Positions 11,343-23,541 of a stretch of DNA of 64,000 bases are shown one piece after another. The stretch's first letter is position 1. Every line of letters starts with the position of its first letter. The notes under the pieces were generated by a model. That model worked only from the letters and a program-made list of their open reading frames with translations, was not told where the DNA came from and did no database searches. The DNA is from Melastoma dodecandrum (lineage: Eukaryota > Streptophyta > Magnoliopsida > Myrtales > Melastomataceae): positions 1,426,001 to 1,490,000 of the forward strand of contig JARUPY010000271.1 in the NCBI GenBank assembly GCA_029817715.1. The letters are read 5' to 3'. Made by a program: the position numbers and the translations under genes.

Positions 11343-12005
11343 TCAGATCGGGGCTCTGGGAATGGTAGTCGGCAACCATTGGAGTGAGGCCTTGTTGACG
11401 AGCTCCGGGACTTCGTCATGGGGACAGTGACCAGCCTGAAAGCTTACCAGAGACGTCCTCAGGTAGAATTCCTTGATCCCTATGGCCTTCGTCGGGCCGA
11501 TCCATGGGTCCAGGTTGCCCCAGAGCAATAGCAGCGGACACTACAGCTTGCTTAAAATCCTGTCCAGGGTGTAACGGCTCTGATTCATCATGAACTGCGC
11601 CATCAATCTGCAAAAAACAATGTGATCGAGAATTTACTGGTGAGAAACCGACGACTGCCTACAAAAGACAGGATTCCGTGTAGCGAGGGTACTTGTAATG
11701 AACCTCTCCGGCGTTTGGATCAGCTGCAGGCATCGTGATAGATTCAACCAGATAATCATCCACATTCGAGGGATTTATGTAGAACTGCACAGCTAAAGAC
11801 AATCTGCTTTTATCAGAGTAGGGACATGGTAATCTCCCATGCGAAACATCCAGAATCATGACTACTATATACAAACAGGCGTGATGTGCAGTTTTTTGCA
11901 TGGCCATGACTACTACACGAGCTGGTCGCTTTGCTTGCCAGAACAAGAACCCAACTCTGGAAGATCTCCTTCATTGGCTTCAGAATAACCTTCTAACAGT
12001 GTTGT
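11343..12005 (-). pseudogene. Alpha/beta-hydrolase (pheophytinase-like superfamily) gene fragment, disrupted
   Basis: Recognisable blocks of a plant chloroplast-type alpha/beta hydrolase occur in order on the minus strand: ILKPMKEIFQ, FWQAKRPARVV, YINPSNVDDYLVESITMPAA, FMMNQSRYTLDRILSKL, CPLLLLWGNLDPWIGP and FQAGHCPHDEVPELVNKA. The last holds the catalytic His region. Three facts mark decay. The reading frame shifts between FQ and FWQAK near 11947-11957. A TAG at 11543-11541 replaces a sense codon between LSKL and CPLL. The N-terminal half with the nucleophile is absent. Introns seem retained (AA/GTACCC to GCAG/ATTGATG), so this is a duplicated genomic fragment, not a retrocopy. It abuts the degenerate repeats at about 12060. 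Confidence 0.85.
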
Positions 12006-12059
12006 TGACACATGAATTCAGGTCCATTTTTCATGTTTGAATCTCGAGGCAGAGAATGC

Positions 12060-12850
12060 CAAGAGGCATAAATATCTTTTCTAGAAAAAACTCAAAAGGT
12101 TCTAAAAATGGGTAACTCGAGAGTGTACTTGAGAATAACTTATAAAGTTATGGTCAGAAAACCAATGCAATGTCTGATCTCGAGATCGAAACCCTTACAT
12201 TCTATTTCTCGACTTTTGATAGGTCATAACGCATCCAAGACGACCTCAAATCGAAAAGTACAAAACATAAAAGTTGTAGATCCGGATGAAAAGTAACTAA
12301 ACTAACTTGTCTCAAGTTAATCCGACCTGTCTAGCAAAGGCAGTAGGGACTTTAATCGGCCAAAACTCATTTGAGACAACCTCAAATGGAAACATATAAA
12401 GCATAAAAGTTATAGATTGTGAAGAAATAAGATTAACCCAACTTGTCTCGAGTTAATTCAATCTTAGAATCAAAAGATATGCTCACATTATCGAATGAGT
12501 GTTCTAATCTCGAGATCAGAACAGCTGCAATTTCGACCAATCATAACACGTCTAAGAAGACCTTGAATGAAAAACCTCAAAACATCAAAGTTATAGAAGA
12601 GCCAGGAAGAAAAATATCTTAAGTAATTTCGAGTTAATTCGATCTCTATAGCCAAAGTTATGATGAAAATACTGAAAGAGTGTTGTTGTTCTTGATACCA
12701 GATCTCGAGAACAGAGGAGTTCCGATTTCGACCTATCATAATTCGACCCAGTGTCTCGAATGAGAAAACTCAAAACATAAAAGTTATAGAAGAGCTAGAG
12801 AGGGAACAATATCAACTAAAATAGAGTAAACTGAGGCTTTGTGACCAAAG
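12060..12850. repeat. Array of four degenerate ~140-190-bp repeats
   Basis: A recurring module appears about four times: TCATAAC..., then AAGACGACCTCAAAT-like, then ACATAAAAGTTATAGA-like, then CTTGTCTCGAGTTAATTC-like. The anchor AGTTRTAGA lies near 12271, 12409, 12589 and 12782, so unit length varies from 138 to 193. GATCTCGAGATC-type segments separate units. There is no long frame. It is probably derived from the non-coding part of a transposon. Confidence 0.65.
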
Positions 12851-14748
12851 TTATGCTCAGTCAACTGAAACGGCATTTCAACTCGAGTATGACAATAGTG
12901 TGTTCTGTATTTTAACTATATCTCGGGCTACACACACTCGATTCAGACGCACAATATATTCATGTGATCAAAAGAGAATAAGGAAGAGGATGAATCTAAC
13001 GTCGCTCGAGTCTGTTCGGGGATGGAAGAGTAATGCCCCCGGGAGTGGACTGCCAACGCCCCGCTTCATCCTCCCGGCCTTTGGTCGTCCCGAGCTCGTG
13101 GGTAAGCGTATATTCATGCATATTCACACCCAAGAAAATAGAGGCATCTTGAACCCAAGATCTACGGCATTTAACATCGTTTACCTGTATCTTTTGGTAG
13201 TTTTCTTGTGTTCGCCGCTATTCGGGATAGTTACCCATGATGTCTTGATAAATTTATTATAAATAAGTATTATTCTATTCATTGAAAGATACGACCAATC
13301 ACACAAACCCAGATTTCATCTAAGTCTTTTGTCTTTGCCCTCTTTCCAAGCGTCATGAACCTAGCGTCCTGAAACCATCATCTATCCTCACAACATTCGA
13401 CCGTCGATCCACCAAGGTAGATTCCATTCAAGAGATCTGTCATAGCCGCCGTTCGTTCACCGACCAACGTGAAGACCCACCGTCGTTTTTTTGTTGTTCG
13501 GTCCTTTTTGTTATGTCTGTAAGTGCTGTAACTATCAAAACCTTGTAATTCGGTATTGTTCAATTTCAATTCAAGTGTTGTTTCCATTTTAACTTGCGTT
13601 CTTTTACTTTATGGCGACAATAAATCACTGTAAAATTCGACAGTTGTTGCGGGGACATATTCCACGCCAACAAGTGTCTTCTGAGTCACGGTATCTAACA
13701 GTAGCATCTCCAAACTGGCCAGCAGATTTGAGCAACAACACTCCAGATACTTGCTCCGGCAAACCGGCCGCTTACCCCAAAGCGGCAAATCCTCCGAAAC
13801 GGTCTTAAAATATTAAATAATTGGGGAAACGAAATGAGGCCAGCGCTTTGATCCCTTAAACAAGGATGCCAGGAGAAAATCATGAAAGCCAACAAAGCTG
13901 CAATATTTTTTATGTCGGACGTACACTCGGGCAAGAACCACGGGCTCCCTGACAATTGGGTCGTGGGATCTAGGCTGCGTTCGCAAGAACAACCCGTGAG
14001 GACGCCTACGGGACCATAAAGTAGCTCCGGTTGTTGTGGGCAGCGGCGGCGCGACCGAAGCGGACATTGCTGCATGCAGTCGTAGGTTGTCGTCGTCAAG
14101 GATGTTTTGGGAGAATGGGATTCCCGGGGATTTGAGTGGTCTCCTTGCCCAATTTGCGGCATAGTTCTAGCCAAGGACGACATGGCGGTCCGATTAACAT
14201 GAATTACGACACGTGACTTTATGATAAATTTGTTCTTATAAGCACGTTCATAATTCCAATGAAGTGGGAATACGATATTAATGCAATATATCGTTCGTAG
14301 ACAGTTTTTTTAGTTAAGTACCTAATTGTTTTAAACTAATATGATATTATATCCTTAAAAATAAATTTGAAGTTTTTTTTTTTAATTCTGATGTTATAAA
14401 TTACCATTCTATTTTAAGATTTGATAGTAAATAATGTATCGAGTTAAAATCTCGGAGATTTTCGTTACTTACAGAATGAATTTCGGCTCGAATTCAGCTT
14501 TAAAACCTAATAAGAAAAAGTAAGATTTAGATTTAGTCACGCATGTTCGTTAAAACATAGGACATTTCCATGGACTTGGCAAGAATACACGATGGAACTA
14601 TTTACGTTGCAAAATGGTCCATCTCCGTTGGCTTTCCCAGATCCCTCTCCTCCTCGCCCGACGGCGGTATTACTCGGCCGAATTCGCCATCAATACGTAA
14701 CCAACCATCGTCATTCACCCCCCCTCCCCCCCCCCCAGACATTAATGA
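12851..14748. other. Intergenic, retroelement-like but unresolved
   Basis: The stretch 13020-13600 has GC-rich, leader-like sequence (13040-13090) and CT-rich DNA reminiscent of a long terminal repeat, but I could not find a matching second copy or polymerase frames. A 162-codon minus-strand frame at 13695-14183 has no recognisable domain. Bases 14200-14560 are AT-rich. I see no gene I can support. Confidence 0.3.
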
Positions 14749-16750
14749 GTGCATTATTGCATGAAAACCTCCATGTTTTCGATCAGTCGTCAGTTGTCCG
14801 AATGTGGTTACGGCATCCCCACAATGGAAGCCCCGGGGAGACTCCACCACCATCGCCGTCACCTCAAACGCCCCGGGCGCCCCTTCCGCAACCTCTCGCC
14901 TCGCTCCTTCCTTTGTCCCCTCAACAAGATCAACTGCTACTACTACAACAACAACAACAACAAGCCGTTGTTTAGCCAGTTCCTCTCCCTGTCGTCCCTC
15001 CACGCTAATTCCCCGCTCCACCGTTTCTCCGTCAACTCCCATTTCTCCTTTCAGGACCAGAATCATGGCGTGTCCCTTCCTCCGCTCGATTGGTACGGCC
15101 CTGGAGGATCGTTCGGGTACCGAGACGGGGACAGGGACGTGGCCGTGGTGGTTTTAGGGTGGCTCGGGGCTCAGGAGAAGCACCTGAGGAGGTACCTGGA
15201 TTGGTACAACTCCCGTGGGTACCGCGCCGAGGGTTTCATCGTGGGGGTCGACGAGGTCCTTTGGAGGTTCGACTTTGCCCGGAGCGTCGAGGAAAGGTTC
15301 GAGGTGTTTCTCGAGGATTTGGTTCAGTGGGTGATGCAAGGAAAGGCGATTGGGCTTGAGAGGAGCTTGGTCTTCCATTGTTTTAGCAATACTGGCTGGC
15401 TTGTGTATGTTTGAGAGTTCTGGCACTCTGTCTTTTCGCTATTGCTTGTTTTGATTCCCACTGCACATGGTCGTGTTCGATTTGAATGGAATTCCATGCA
15501 TTGGAAACTTCCGGGTAATGAGACCACAGAGTAGAGCCCGATCGGGGATTGGGCGGTAGTTGCATCGGTAATAGGATTGGGTTGGGATGCTGCCTTCTTG
15601 CCTGATTACAACAGCTTTTGTCATTTCTTTTTTCCAGGTATAGTACAGCTATGGAGAAGCTGCAGGAAAAGGGTGATGTGTATGATAGGATCAAGGGGTG
15701 TATTGTTGATTCTGGCGGAGGGGAGCTCACGAATCTAAAGGTGATTTGTATCGAGTTCTTGGTGTTTGGTACTATTTTACGGTGACGTTTCGGAATGCGT
15801 CTCTTTAGCGGTCTTGTTGTTGTACATGCGCTTGACGTAGAAGAAGTGGAGTTTCCGAGTGTTGTTCTTTTAATGTCTCGCTGTTCTGTTGCCCATCACA
15901 AAAGAGGATTGCTTTCGGCTAGCAGTTGACGAATGTAAAGCCCCGCCTTACTGGACAGTCCAATCTCCGGGATCCACTAAATTTTTTAGATGACTACGGT
16001 GATGGATTGAGAATGCAACTTCTGTTGTATGAATGACAATAACACAGATGATCTTTCCTTCTCAGAAAGAACTTGTTTATAGATTTCCCATCCCCAGAGA
16101 CGTTCGATTTACTGTAATTCCCTTCTTCAGGACATAATGTTTTGAGATTTAATTGTTTAGATGCCTTGCATTACCTGCAGGTTTGGGCAGCTGGGTTCAC
16201 TACTGCTATGCTAAAGAGGCAAATCTCGCCGACGTACAATTCAGGGGATGTGAAACGCATACGCAGGTCAAAAAATGGAGATGTTGTATACAACATCGCC
16301 GATCAGTCTTGTGGGGATCGAATATATGAAACCGTTTTCCTGGCAACTTTAGAGATGTTTTTCTTTGTTCTTCTAAACTTGCCTTATCCTCAAAGGTAAT
16401 GGCGTCTACTTCGTTGCTTAAACGATCTCACGATGGTTTAGTTCGGGTGAGGAATGTCTAAATGACCTGCATTTTTCACTCCATTCTGCAGGAGGTTAAG
16501 GAGGCTCGAATCCATGCTTTACAACAGTTTGCCTCCTTGTCCACAACTGTACCTCTACAGTTCGGCCGATACAGTAATTCCTCGTCGGATGATAGAGGCA
16601 TTTATGGAACATCAGAGGAGGCTGGGGAGGAAAGTACTTGCACGGGATTTCAAAACGACGCCTCACGTGGACCACTACCGGACTTTCCCCCATATATACT
16701 TGTCGGAGCTCAATTCCTTCTTAAAGGAGTGCCTCGACACACGACAATGA
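14749..16750 (+). CDS. DUF829 / TMEM53-type alpha/beta hydrolase, probable organelle-targeted
   Basis: Four exons, 14749-15404, 15638-15740, 16181-16395 and 16492-16750, give 410 residues; starting at the second ATG (14761) gives 406. The N-terminal 90 residues lack acidic residues, are Ser/Arg/Pro-rich and contain a YYYNNNNN homopolymer, consistent with a transit peptide. The core starts at VAVVVLGWLGAQEKHLRRY. The likely triad is Ser in FHCFSNTGW, Asp in LYSSADTVIP and His in HVDHYRTFP. KGCIVDSGGGE and AAGFTTAMLKR are further family signatures. The substrate of plant DUF829 hydrolases is unknown to me. Some nuclear-envelope members exist in animals, but the leader argues for an organelle here. 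The frame is continuous across all joins. Confidence 0.88.
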
Positions 16751-17576
16751 TGACGGGAGCGGAAGCTCCATCCCCCAAATCGTCATTATCTGTTTGATCT
16801 ACCATTGTTTCGAGCTGTGAAAATGCCTACCCCAGGCTCTCGCACCGGCTTTCGTCATCTCTTTGCCTTCATAACCATTTTAGTATTCTGATTACCCCGC
16901 ATGTCGCTTTAGGCATCTTCACGGCTTTGAGCGGGCATTGACAATGCACGACCAATACCACTTTTTCATGTTTTCCAATTAGGGTAAGTAACAGACAGTA
17001 ATAAAGGTTGTCGTATGTGGGGGCCGGTGTAGGAGGACCGGACCGTCTTCTCATTATAAGATTTTAGCGGAACCGGAATTATACTACTCCGTCTACTCGG
17101 AAAACGGTAACCGCCGTTTCACTGTCCACGTAAAACGGCTACTAAATTAACGGAATTTCGAATTCTGAAAATCCGCCAGTTATCAGAACCCAAAACCGCT
17201 TTCGTCCTTTGCGTACTGATCTTCTTGATCGTCCAAGACTTTCTAGGGTGAAGCGAAGAATCTCTCAAGGGTCGTACCTCTGATTGTAGCCGCGAACGGT
17301 AGGTTTTCGCTTGGCGGAATCCTTCGCTGAGTCGTAGCTTTGAACAACGTCAATTGGTTTCAGAATATCGGATTGCTTTCCTTTCGCTGTTCCCTGTCGA
17401 TTTGTTCTGGTATTTGTGTTCTCGTCGAGAAGGTCGAAGTAGTAGTTGCAAAAACATCAGTCAATCCGTCTGTTTCGTTATTGAGGTTTCTTTCTTGAAT
17501 TTGTTCAATCAAGTGTTCCATGGCGTTTCACAGGCTTCGATTCCTTGGGTGGGAGGTTTGATTTCAGTGTCCCGAG
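16751..17576 (+). other. 3' flank of DUF829 gene and 5' leader of syntaxin gene
   Basis: No gene recognised. The second half (about 17220-17576) reads like a leader and possibly holds a 5' UTR intron. Its end, GATTTCAG at about 17560-17570, is acceptor-like just before the syntaxin ATG. Confidence 0.35.
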
Positions 17577-18485
17577 ATGAACGACCTCATGACGAAGTCT
17601 TTCCTAAGTTATGTAGAACTCAAGAAACAGGCGGCCAAGGATGAGGAGTCGAACCCTGATGACCTCGAGGTTGGTCAACGTCTTGACCTTGCAGACGAAC
17701 AGAACCTGTCAACGTTCTTCCAAGAAGTTGATGCGATCAAGTCGGCGATGAAGGAGATCACCGATCTCCTACGTGACCTCAACAACCTGAACGAGGAGTC
17801 CAAGTCAACATACAGTGCACGGGCCCTCCGGGGGCTCCGCGACCGGATGGACTCCAACATGTTCTCCATCCTCCGCAAGGCTAACACGGTGAAAAACCTC
17901 CTCGAGGCCCTCGACCGCTCCAACCTCTCCAACCGAGGGATCTGCGATAGGTACAAGGAGGGGACCCCGATCGACCGCACGCGGATATCGGTCACAAATG
18001 GTCTGAGGGTCCATCTGAGGGAGATGATGAAGGATTTCCAGTCTTTGAGAGATAAGGTGGTGTCAGACCACCGGGAGGACATGAAGAGGAGGTACTTCAA
18101 TGCAACAGGGGAGGAGGCCACGGAGGAGGTAATCGATCGAGTCATCATGACAGGGGGGAGGATCGAGCTGTTCGGTGGGAAGGCGGAGATGATGGTCGGT
18201 AGCCGGGAGCGGCACGGGGCAGTGATGGACATACAGAGGAGCCTGAACAAGCTTCACCAGGTGTTCCTGGACATGGCGGTAATGGTGAAGGCACAGGGGG
18301 AGAAAGTCGAGGACATCGAAGAGAACGTGGCCCGGGCTGGCGGGTACGTGAGCGGGGGAACGAACTGCTTGTACTATGCGGTCCAGGCAAGGAAGAATGG
18401 GAAGAACAGGGCGAACAACTTGTTCTGGGCAATGATCCTGGTGATTGTCCTGCTGGTTTGTTTAGTCTCACTGTTTGTCTCCTAA
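17577..18485 (+). CDS. SYP112: Qa-SNARE syntaxin, SYP112-like
   Basis: Single coding exon of 302 residues. SYP1 syntaxins are Qa-SNAREs that drive vesicle fusion at the plasma membrane and at the cell plate. The N-terminus MNDLMTKSFLSYVELKKQ is the KNOLLE/SYP112 signature. An Habc bundle spans about residues 40-165 (NLSTFFQEVDAIKSAMKEIT onward). The SNARE helix is about 205-268 (RHGAVMDIQRSLNKLHQVFL onward), with the zero-layer Gln in MVKAQGEKVEDIEENV. A C-terminal anchor follows (NLFWAMILVIVLLVCLVSLF). Remembered SYP112 features such as LNEESKST, LRGLRDRM and SGGTNCLYYA favour SYP112 over SYP111/KNOLLE. The third base of codons is strongly GC in this exon, unlike neighbouring DNA. Confidence 0.93.
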   Translation: MNDLMTKSFLSYVELKKQAAKDEESNPDDLEVGQRLDLADEQNLSTFFQEVDAIKSAMKEITDLLRDLNNLNEESKSTYSARALRGLRDRMDSNMFSILRKANTVKNLLEALDRSNLSNRGICDRYKEGTPIDRTRISVTNGLRVHLREMMKDFQSLRDKVVSDHREDMKRRYFNATGEEATEEVIDRVIMTGGRIELFGGKAEMMVGSRERHGAVMDIQRSLNKLHQVFLDMAVMVKAQGEKVEDIEENVARAGGYVSGGTNCLYYAVQARKNGKNRANNLFWAMILVIVLLVCLVSLFVS

Positions 18486-20540
18486 AGCACTAGGCACATA
18501 ACTATTTACACACTATTTCTCTTGGAGTCTGCAACATATGACTAATGTTGTTTTGTGGCTGTAGGCAAATCTGATTGTTTTTTTGGGGGTGATGGTTGGG
18601 GAATCAAATCAAATCAAATCAAATTCGAAAGCATGAATTGGGTCTGAATTGGAAGTTTCATGTGTGGATTCTTGTATTGTGGACACCAGATAAAGCAGTG
18701 GTTTTGGGTGTGTGGCCATGACCCCCCACCCCCCTCTGCATCGAATCATGCCTGCATTCATAATTATCAAGCACCAGCTATTATTGCCTCAGAAACCTAA
18801 CCAATTACATCAATTCATGTTCCAAATTTAGATTAGGGGAATCGGGTGTGATTTCTGGTGTATCATTCTGCTGGAATTCCTTTTGGGGGTTTTCCTTTTT
18901 TTCTCTCTTTTCAGGCCACAATCTATATGAGAAAGAAAGCTAGGCTTGATGTCAATTCTCTCAAGTTAGGCTGCAATCCAATCCCCTCCATCGTCTACTT
19001 TCGTAATCGCTTTGCTAAACCTTCGCCACAAGAGCAAACGCCAGCACACGTTCGGACAGCCCAGTTCCCCTTTTCCCTGCCAGCACGGAAAAAGGCACCT
19101 TCCTCCGCATGGTTTTGGGATGTCTTTGCCCCCCCCCCCCCCGGGGGCCGAATTCAAACTAACGACGCAAGACGACGACGCAGAAACCTTGCATACATAC
19201 ACAGGGAGCGAAGATGCCAAAATGGGCTTTACCTAATCCACACCCCCAATGATAATGCAATGACACCCACCCCAAGAAGTCGCTATCACTCCCCCTCCAA
19301 GTCCCCTACTTTTCTTACAGGGAAACAAGACACGCATGTAAACAATCTCATCGGAAACAATACATACACAAACAGAGCACAGCAACTACAACATAAATCA
19401 AAACGAGAAAGCAACGCCCAACAAGAGAAAATAGCTATTTGAGCCAACCTTTTTTAAGTTTCGTGGTGGCTCCACCCGGTAGAGAAATTAGGACAGCAGC
19501 CCAGCAAACAGCGAGCGAGAGGACAATGATGGGATCAAACCTCCGCTAGATCGGGTCCCAACCCAACCCACTTGCAATAATCCCGATTGATATGCCTAAA
19601 ACAAAAAGGCACCCACTTTTCTTTTTATATTTTTCATTTTTTGATGTGGACTAGATTTCTCCTGATTACCTAATGCCAGCCAACTTCCTCGTACTCGTGT
19701 CTTCTTTCTCTTCTGTTATAAAAAGATCCCCTCAGTCGGAAATTAGCGTACACGCATAGTCTATTGAAAGAATGATCCAGAACCCTCTCAGGCAATAATG
19801 CCGACGACGACGATGATAATAATAATGGAATTGTAGGAAATGGTAAAGATGGCGAGTATATTGCTGAGGGCATCATCACCAATGAACCCCCCAATAACAC
19901 TTCAATCCCATCCCAACACTTCAATCCTATCCCATTCATCCAACTTGCAGATGGTGTAATGACGTGACCCCATTATCTCTTTATGTCCCGAAGATACTAT
20001 TATTCCATAGAATTAATATCGTGCAAAAATATCACGTCTTGTTCATCAATTGTGTGATTCCTAAATTAACTCATCAAATCAGTAATCAGAACCCGGCCAC
20101 ATGGAATATTTTGATGAACCAGCAGCTTAGAGTAAGCCTTGTTGGATGAATGAAAATAAATGCTGCACGGGTCACGTGAATTAGATGGGTAAGAATGGGG
20201 CCTACAAAAGAAATAATCAACACATTTTTCTATGTTTAGTGTTGGAGAAAAAAAAGAGATTATGACAGAATAATGGAAAAAGCTAATACTTTTTTTTTAC
20301 GTGACTTCCTGTGTGTAATAAAATATAATATCACCCGACGACGTTCCCCAGAATGAATAAATTTACATTTTCCAATAGCTACTATTAGCATGGGACAAGA
20401 CATACGAATTTGCCTTGTCAAATACTGGTGGTCGCCATCAAATACCATGCAAAAAGTTAATTAATTTCCCATTTTATTTAATTTTTTTGTTAGGGGTAAA
20501 AAATGAGTTGACAACACAAAGCTAATGGAAGTGACAAAGT
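18486..20540. other. Intergenic, no supported gene
   Basis: Contains an AAATC pentanucleotide run (about 18604-18624) and a poly-C run (19131-19142). Bases 19940-20500 are AT-rich. A 194-codon plus frame at 18858-19442 has lysine/asparagine-rich low complexity and no recognisable domain, and I do not call it. Confidence 0.4.
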
Positions 20541-21475
20541 ATGTTCCCACTCACGGACAACATTGTTACATCCGAAATGGGGGGAGGAACACAACAAAGC
20601 CAACAACGACAGCAAGCATTGGATCCGCTTCCATCCAAGTTTTTAAAAGCTTCGAAAGGGGGAAAAAAGGAGAGAATTAAGGCACCCACAACAGGCAAAA
20701 GGCACTCTCCTCCTCCTCCTCCATCCCCATCTCCCTCCTCTGGCGTGCGGTTCGATGACTCGGCAACGCAGATCCGCCCCCTCGAGGAACCTTCCCGTCG
20801 TATGCATCGGCTTCACAATGTAGGAAGAGGGAAGGGATCGAGTGGTTTTGATGAAAAAATACATAAAGATCGGATATTTTTTTCCTGGGTGTTTGGTCTT
20901 GCTGGTGAGGTTTGGTTTCTGGGGTTCTTTTGGGGTTTTTTTTGGGGTGGGAAGAGGGGGTAGTTTGAGGGGAAGATGTGGCGATTTCTTTTACTAGCTT
21001 AGTGTTTTGGATGGGATGGAATGAAATGGTTTTTCAGATCTGCTTAGATGCTGTATTTAAGGTTACTGTATGCTGTACTGCCTCGATCCGTTTTTAGTTT
21101 TATCTGGGTTGTTTCTTGTCTTTTTGGGCTGTGGTTTAGTTTCAGTCTCCTAGAATGATAAAGTGGAGTGTTTGAAATGATGTATGGCTTAGTGTTTGTT
21201 TTGTGGCATGATCTGGGTTTTCGCTTTGAACGTAAAAGTTTGGGTCGTTTCTTCTGGGTTGATGATTAATCTCGTAAACACTGGCCTTTGGGCATGATTT
21301 CAATTAGATTGCTTCTGTGATCCTTGTATTGAAATTTGGTCCAAATTATTAGAGGCGAATAATTTATAGGGCACGATTGGATGTTTCTCTGTAGAGGTCG
21401 TTAGTGTGTTTAATCGTGTGAATTTCTCTTTGTGCAGTCGGGTTTAAACGGGGAAGAAAATTGTGATCTTTTGAG
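20541..21475 (+). other. 5' leader region of the Tubby-like gene
   Basis: A purine-rich then T-rich leader with probable UTR intron ends near TTTGTGCAG at about 21430-21438, 38 bases before the start codon. T-rich sequence at 20880-21430 looks like a leader intron. No coding frame supported. Confidence 0.45.
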
Positions 21476-23541
21476 ATGTCGTTCAAGAGTATAGTACGCG
21501 AGCTACGAGAGATAAAAGAAGGCATGGGGAACGTATCCAAGCGAGGATTGGAAAACAGGTCTCGAAGAAGCCGTACAAGTTCGTTCATTGCACCTGAGAA
21601 TGCTGGTCCATCACTGCCTCTGGTCGAACAGGGTCAGTGGGCAAACTTGCCACAGGAGTTATTATTGGACATAATTCGCAGGGTAGAAGAGAGTGAGACT
21701 TCTTGGCCTTCTCGGGCCATTGTCGTGTCTTGTGCTTCCGTTTGCATGTCATGGAGAACGATCACCAAAGAGATTGTGAAGACTCCGGAGCAGTGTGGAA
21801 GGCTGACATTCCCAATCTCTTTGAAGCAGGTAGTAATAGTGCCTTGCCTTAATCTTCGTTGTTTAGCGGCTGTCTTGTCTTGTCCCCATTACAGCTCTCC
21901 CTTATGTGCTAATATGCATTATTGTTATCGATGAGCAGCCTGGACCTCGGGAAAATCCGATTCAGTGTTTCATTAAAAGGGACAGGGCTACCTCGACGTA
22001 TTTCCTGTACTATGGTCTGGTTCCATGTAAGTACAGCTGTTCTTATACTTCTAATTTTGGTATATTTGATTTTTTCTACTGTGATTACCTTCTAAGTAGG
22101 TGCAGCAAGGATAAAAACTTTTCGTTTTTTTTACTATTGTTTAACTAATGTTCAATATACCCAGCTGGTCTCTGAGTATAATAATTTGCTTTTAGCTTTT
22201 CTTCAACGTATTGGATCATAGAGGCAGGGGCAATTCAGATAAACCTCCGCTCTTGCCAGCATCCTCTTCTTTAGGACTGTTATGTTGTATGTCGGCATTG
22301 AAAAACTGGCCACAACAGGTTCAAGGACACCTTCATTAGTGCCCATGATAATCCTTCCCAGCACTATACGGTTTAGGCAATGGGGAGGCTCGCCATCGAA
22401 TTGCTTTAACAATGAACCATTCTGTTGATAGCGTGGTTTCACGAACAAATCCTTCGGCTGTGGAACTAGAATGTGAATATGCTGCTATATATTTTGCTAA
22501 CAGCCTGGCGTTATACATCTGTCCCTTCTCATCTGATCCACTGGTCCTGAACAGAAGAAACCTGTGTTTGTGCCTGCTTCTGCTATGATAATATTGACTG
22601 TGCTAGAGATTGATATCAGAATCTCGTTTATCTTGTTACTGGACAGCTGAGAATGAACAAAATAAATTGCTGTTAGCTGCAAAGAAGATCAGAAGAGCTA
22701 CATGCACGGATTTTGTCATTTCTTTGGTGGCTGATGATTTCTCAAGGGCCAGCAACACATACGTGGGAAAATTGAGGCGAGTTTTTCCTTGAATTTAGTC
22801 AGTCCTTGAAATTTCTGCTAAGATATTTTGTTTTCCTGATTGTCACATTCTGCACGTGAAAACAGGTCCAACTTTCTGGGTACAAAGTTTACTATATATG
22901 ATGGACAACCACCTTGTGAAGCACCGGGTCCAAGTAGCAGACGGTCCAGTAGGAGGTTCAACTCTAAACAGGTTTCTCCAAGAGTATCAGCCTGTAATTA
23001 CGATGTAGGTACTGTTTCATATGAATTGAACGTGCTTCGCACGAGAGGGCCTCGGCGGATGCACTGTGTCATGGACTCTATCCCAATTTCTTCTCTTCGA
23101 GAAGGTGGAACTGTCCCATCACCTACGTCTCTTCCCCGGCCAATTGACCACCCATACTCTCCTGCATCCACATTGAAAGGAATTGAAGTAGCGACAGATT
23201 CAAGTTGCTCCAGTCTCCCGAAGACTTCTCCGCCTTCTATTGCTGGAGCAGTGGATCCACTGGTCTTGAAGAACAAGTCTCCTAGGTGGCACGAGCAGCT
23301 GCAGTGCTGGTGCTTGAATTTCCGAGGGCGAGTTACAGTTGCCTCTGTCAAGAACTTTCAACTGGTTGCTGCAGTGGAGCCTTCCCATGATCTGCCGTCA
23401 TCAGAACAGGAAAAGGTGATATTGCAGTTCGGGAAGATTGGAAAAGACAGTTTTACCATGGACTACCGGTATCCGCTTTCTGCGTTTCTGGCTTTCGCCA
23501 TCTGTTTAAGTAGCTTCGACACGAAACCAGCATGTGAGTGA
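21476..23541 (+). CDS. Tubby-like F-box protein, TLP2/TLP6 clade
   Basis: Exons 21476-21829, 21939-22026, 22647-22776 and 22866-23541 join in frame to 415 residues. These proteins are held at the plasma membrane by phosphoinositide binding of the tubby barrel. They carry an F-box that can recruit ASK/Cullin1 ubiquitin ligase. The F-box is about residues 57-110 ([28 protein letters not shown]). The tubby domain runs from [20 protein letters not shown] to the invariant end [55 protein letters not shown] and [14 protein letters not shown] are present. The N-terminus [16 protein letters not shown] and [18 protein letters not shown] best fit the TLP2/TLP6 group as I remember it. Intron 3 must use a GC donor (AG/GCGAGT); the nearby GT donor breaks the frame. 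Confidence 0.94.

Noticed and set aside
13695..14183. 162-codon minus frame
   Set aside because: No recognisable domain, in a retroelement-like region; cannot be supported as a gene.
14602..15066. 154-codon minus frame
   Set aside because: Antisense of the DUF829 transit-peptide exon.
17675..18250. 191-codon minus-strand frame
   Set aside because: Antisense shadow of the SYP112-like exon caused by its GC-biased third codon positions.
18858..19442. 194-codon plus frame after the syntaxin gene
   Set aside because: Low-complexity, no recognisable domain, crosses a poly-C run, and no leader or splice context.
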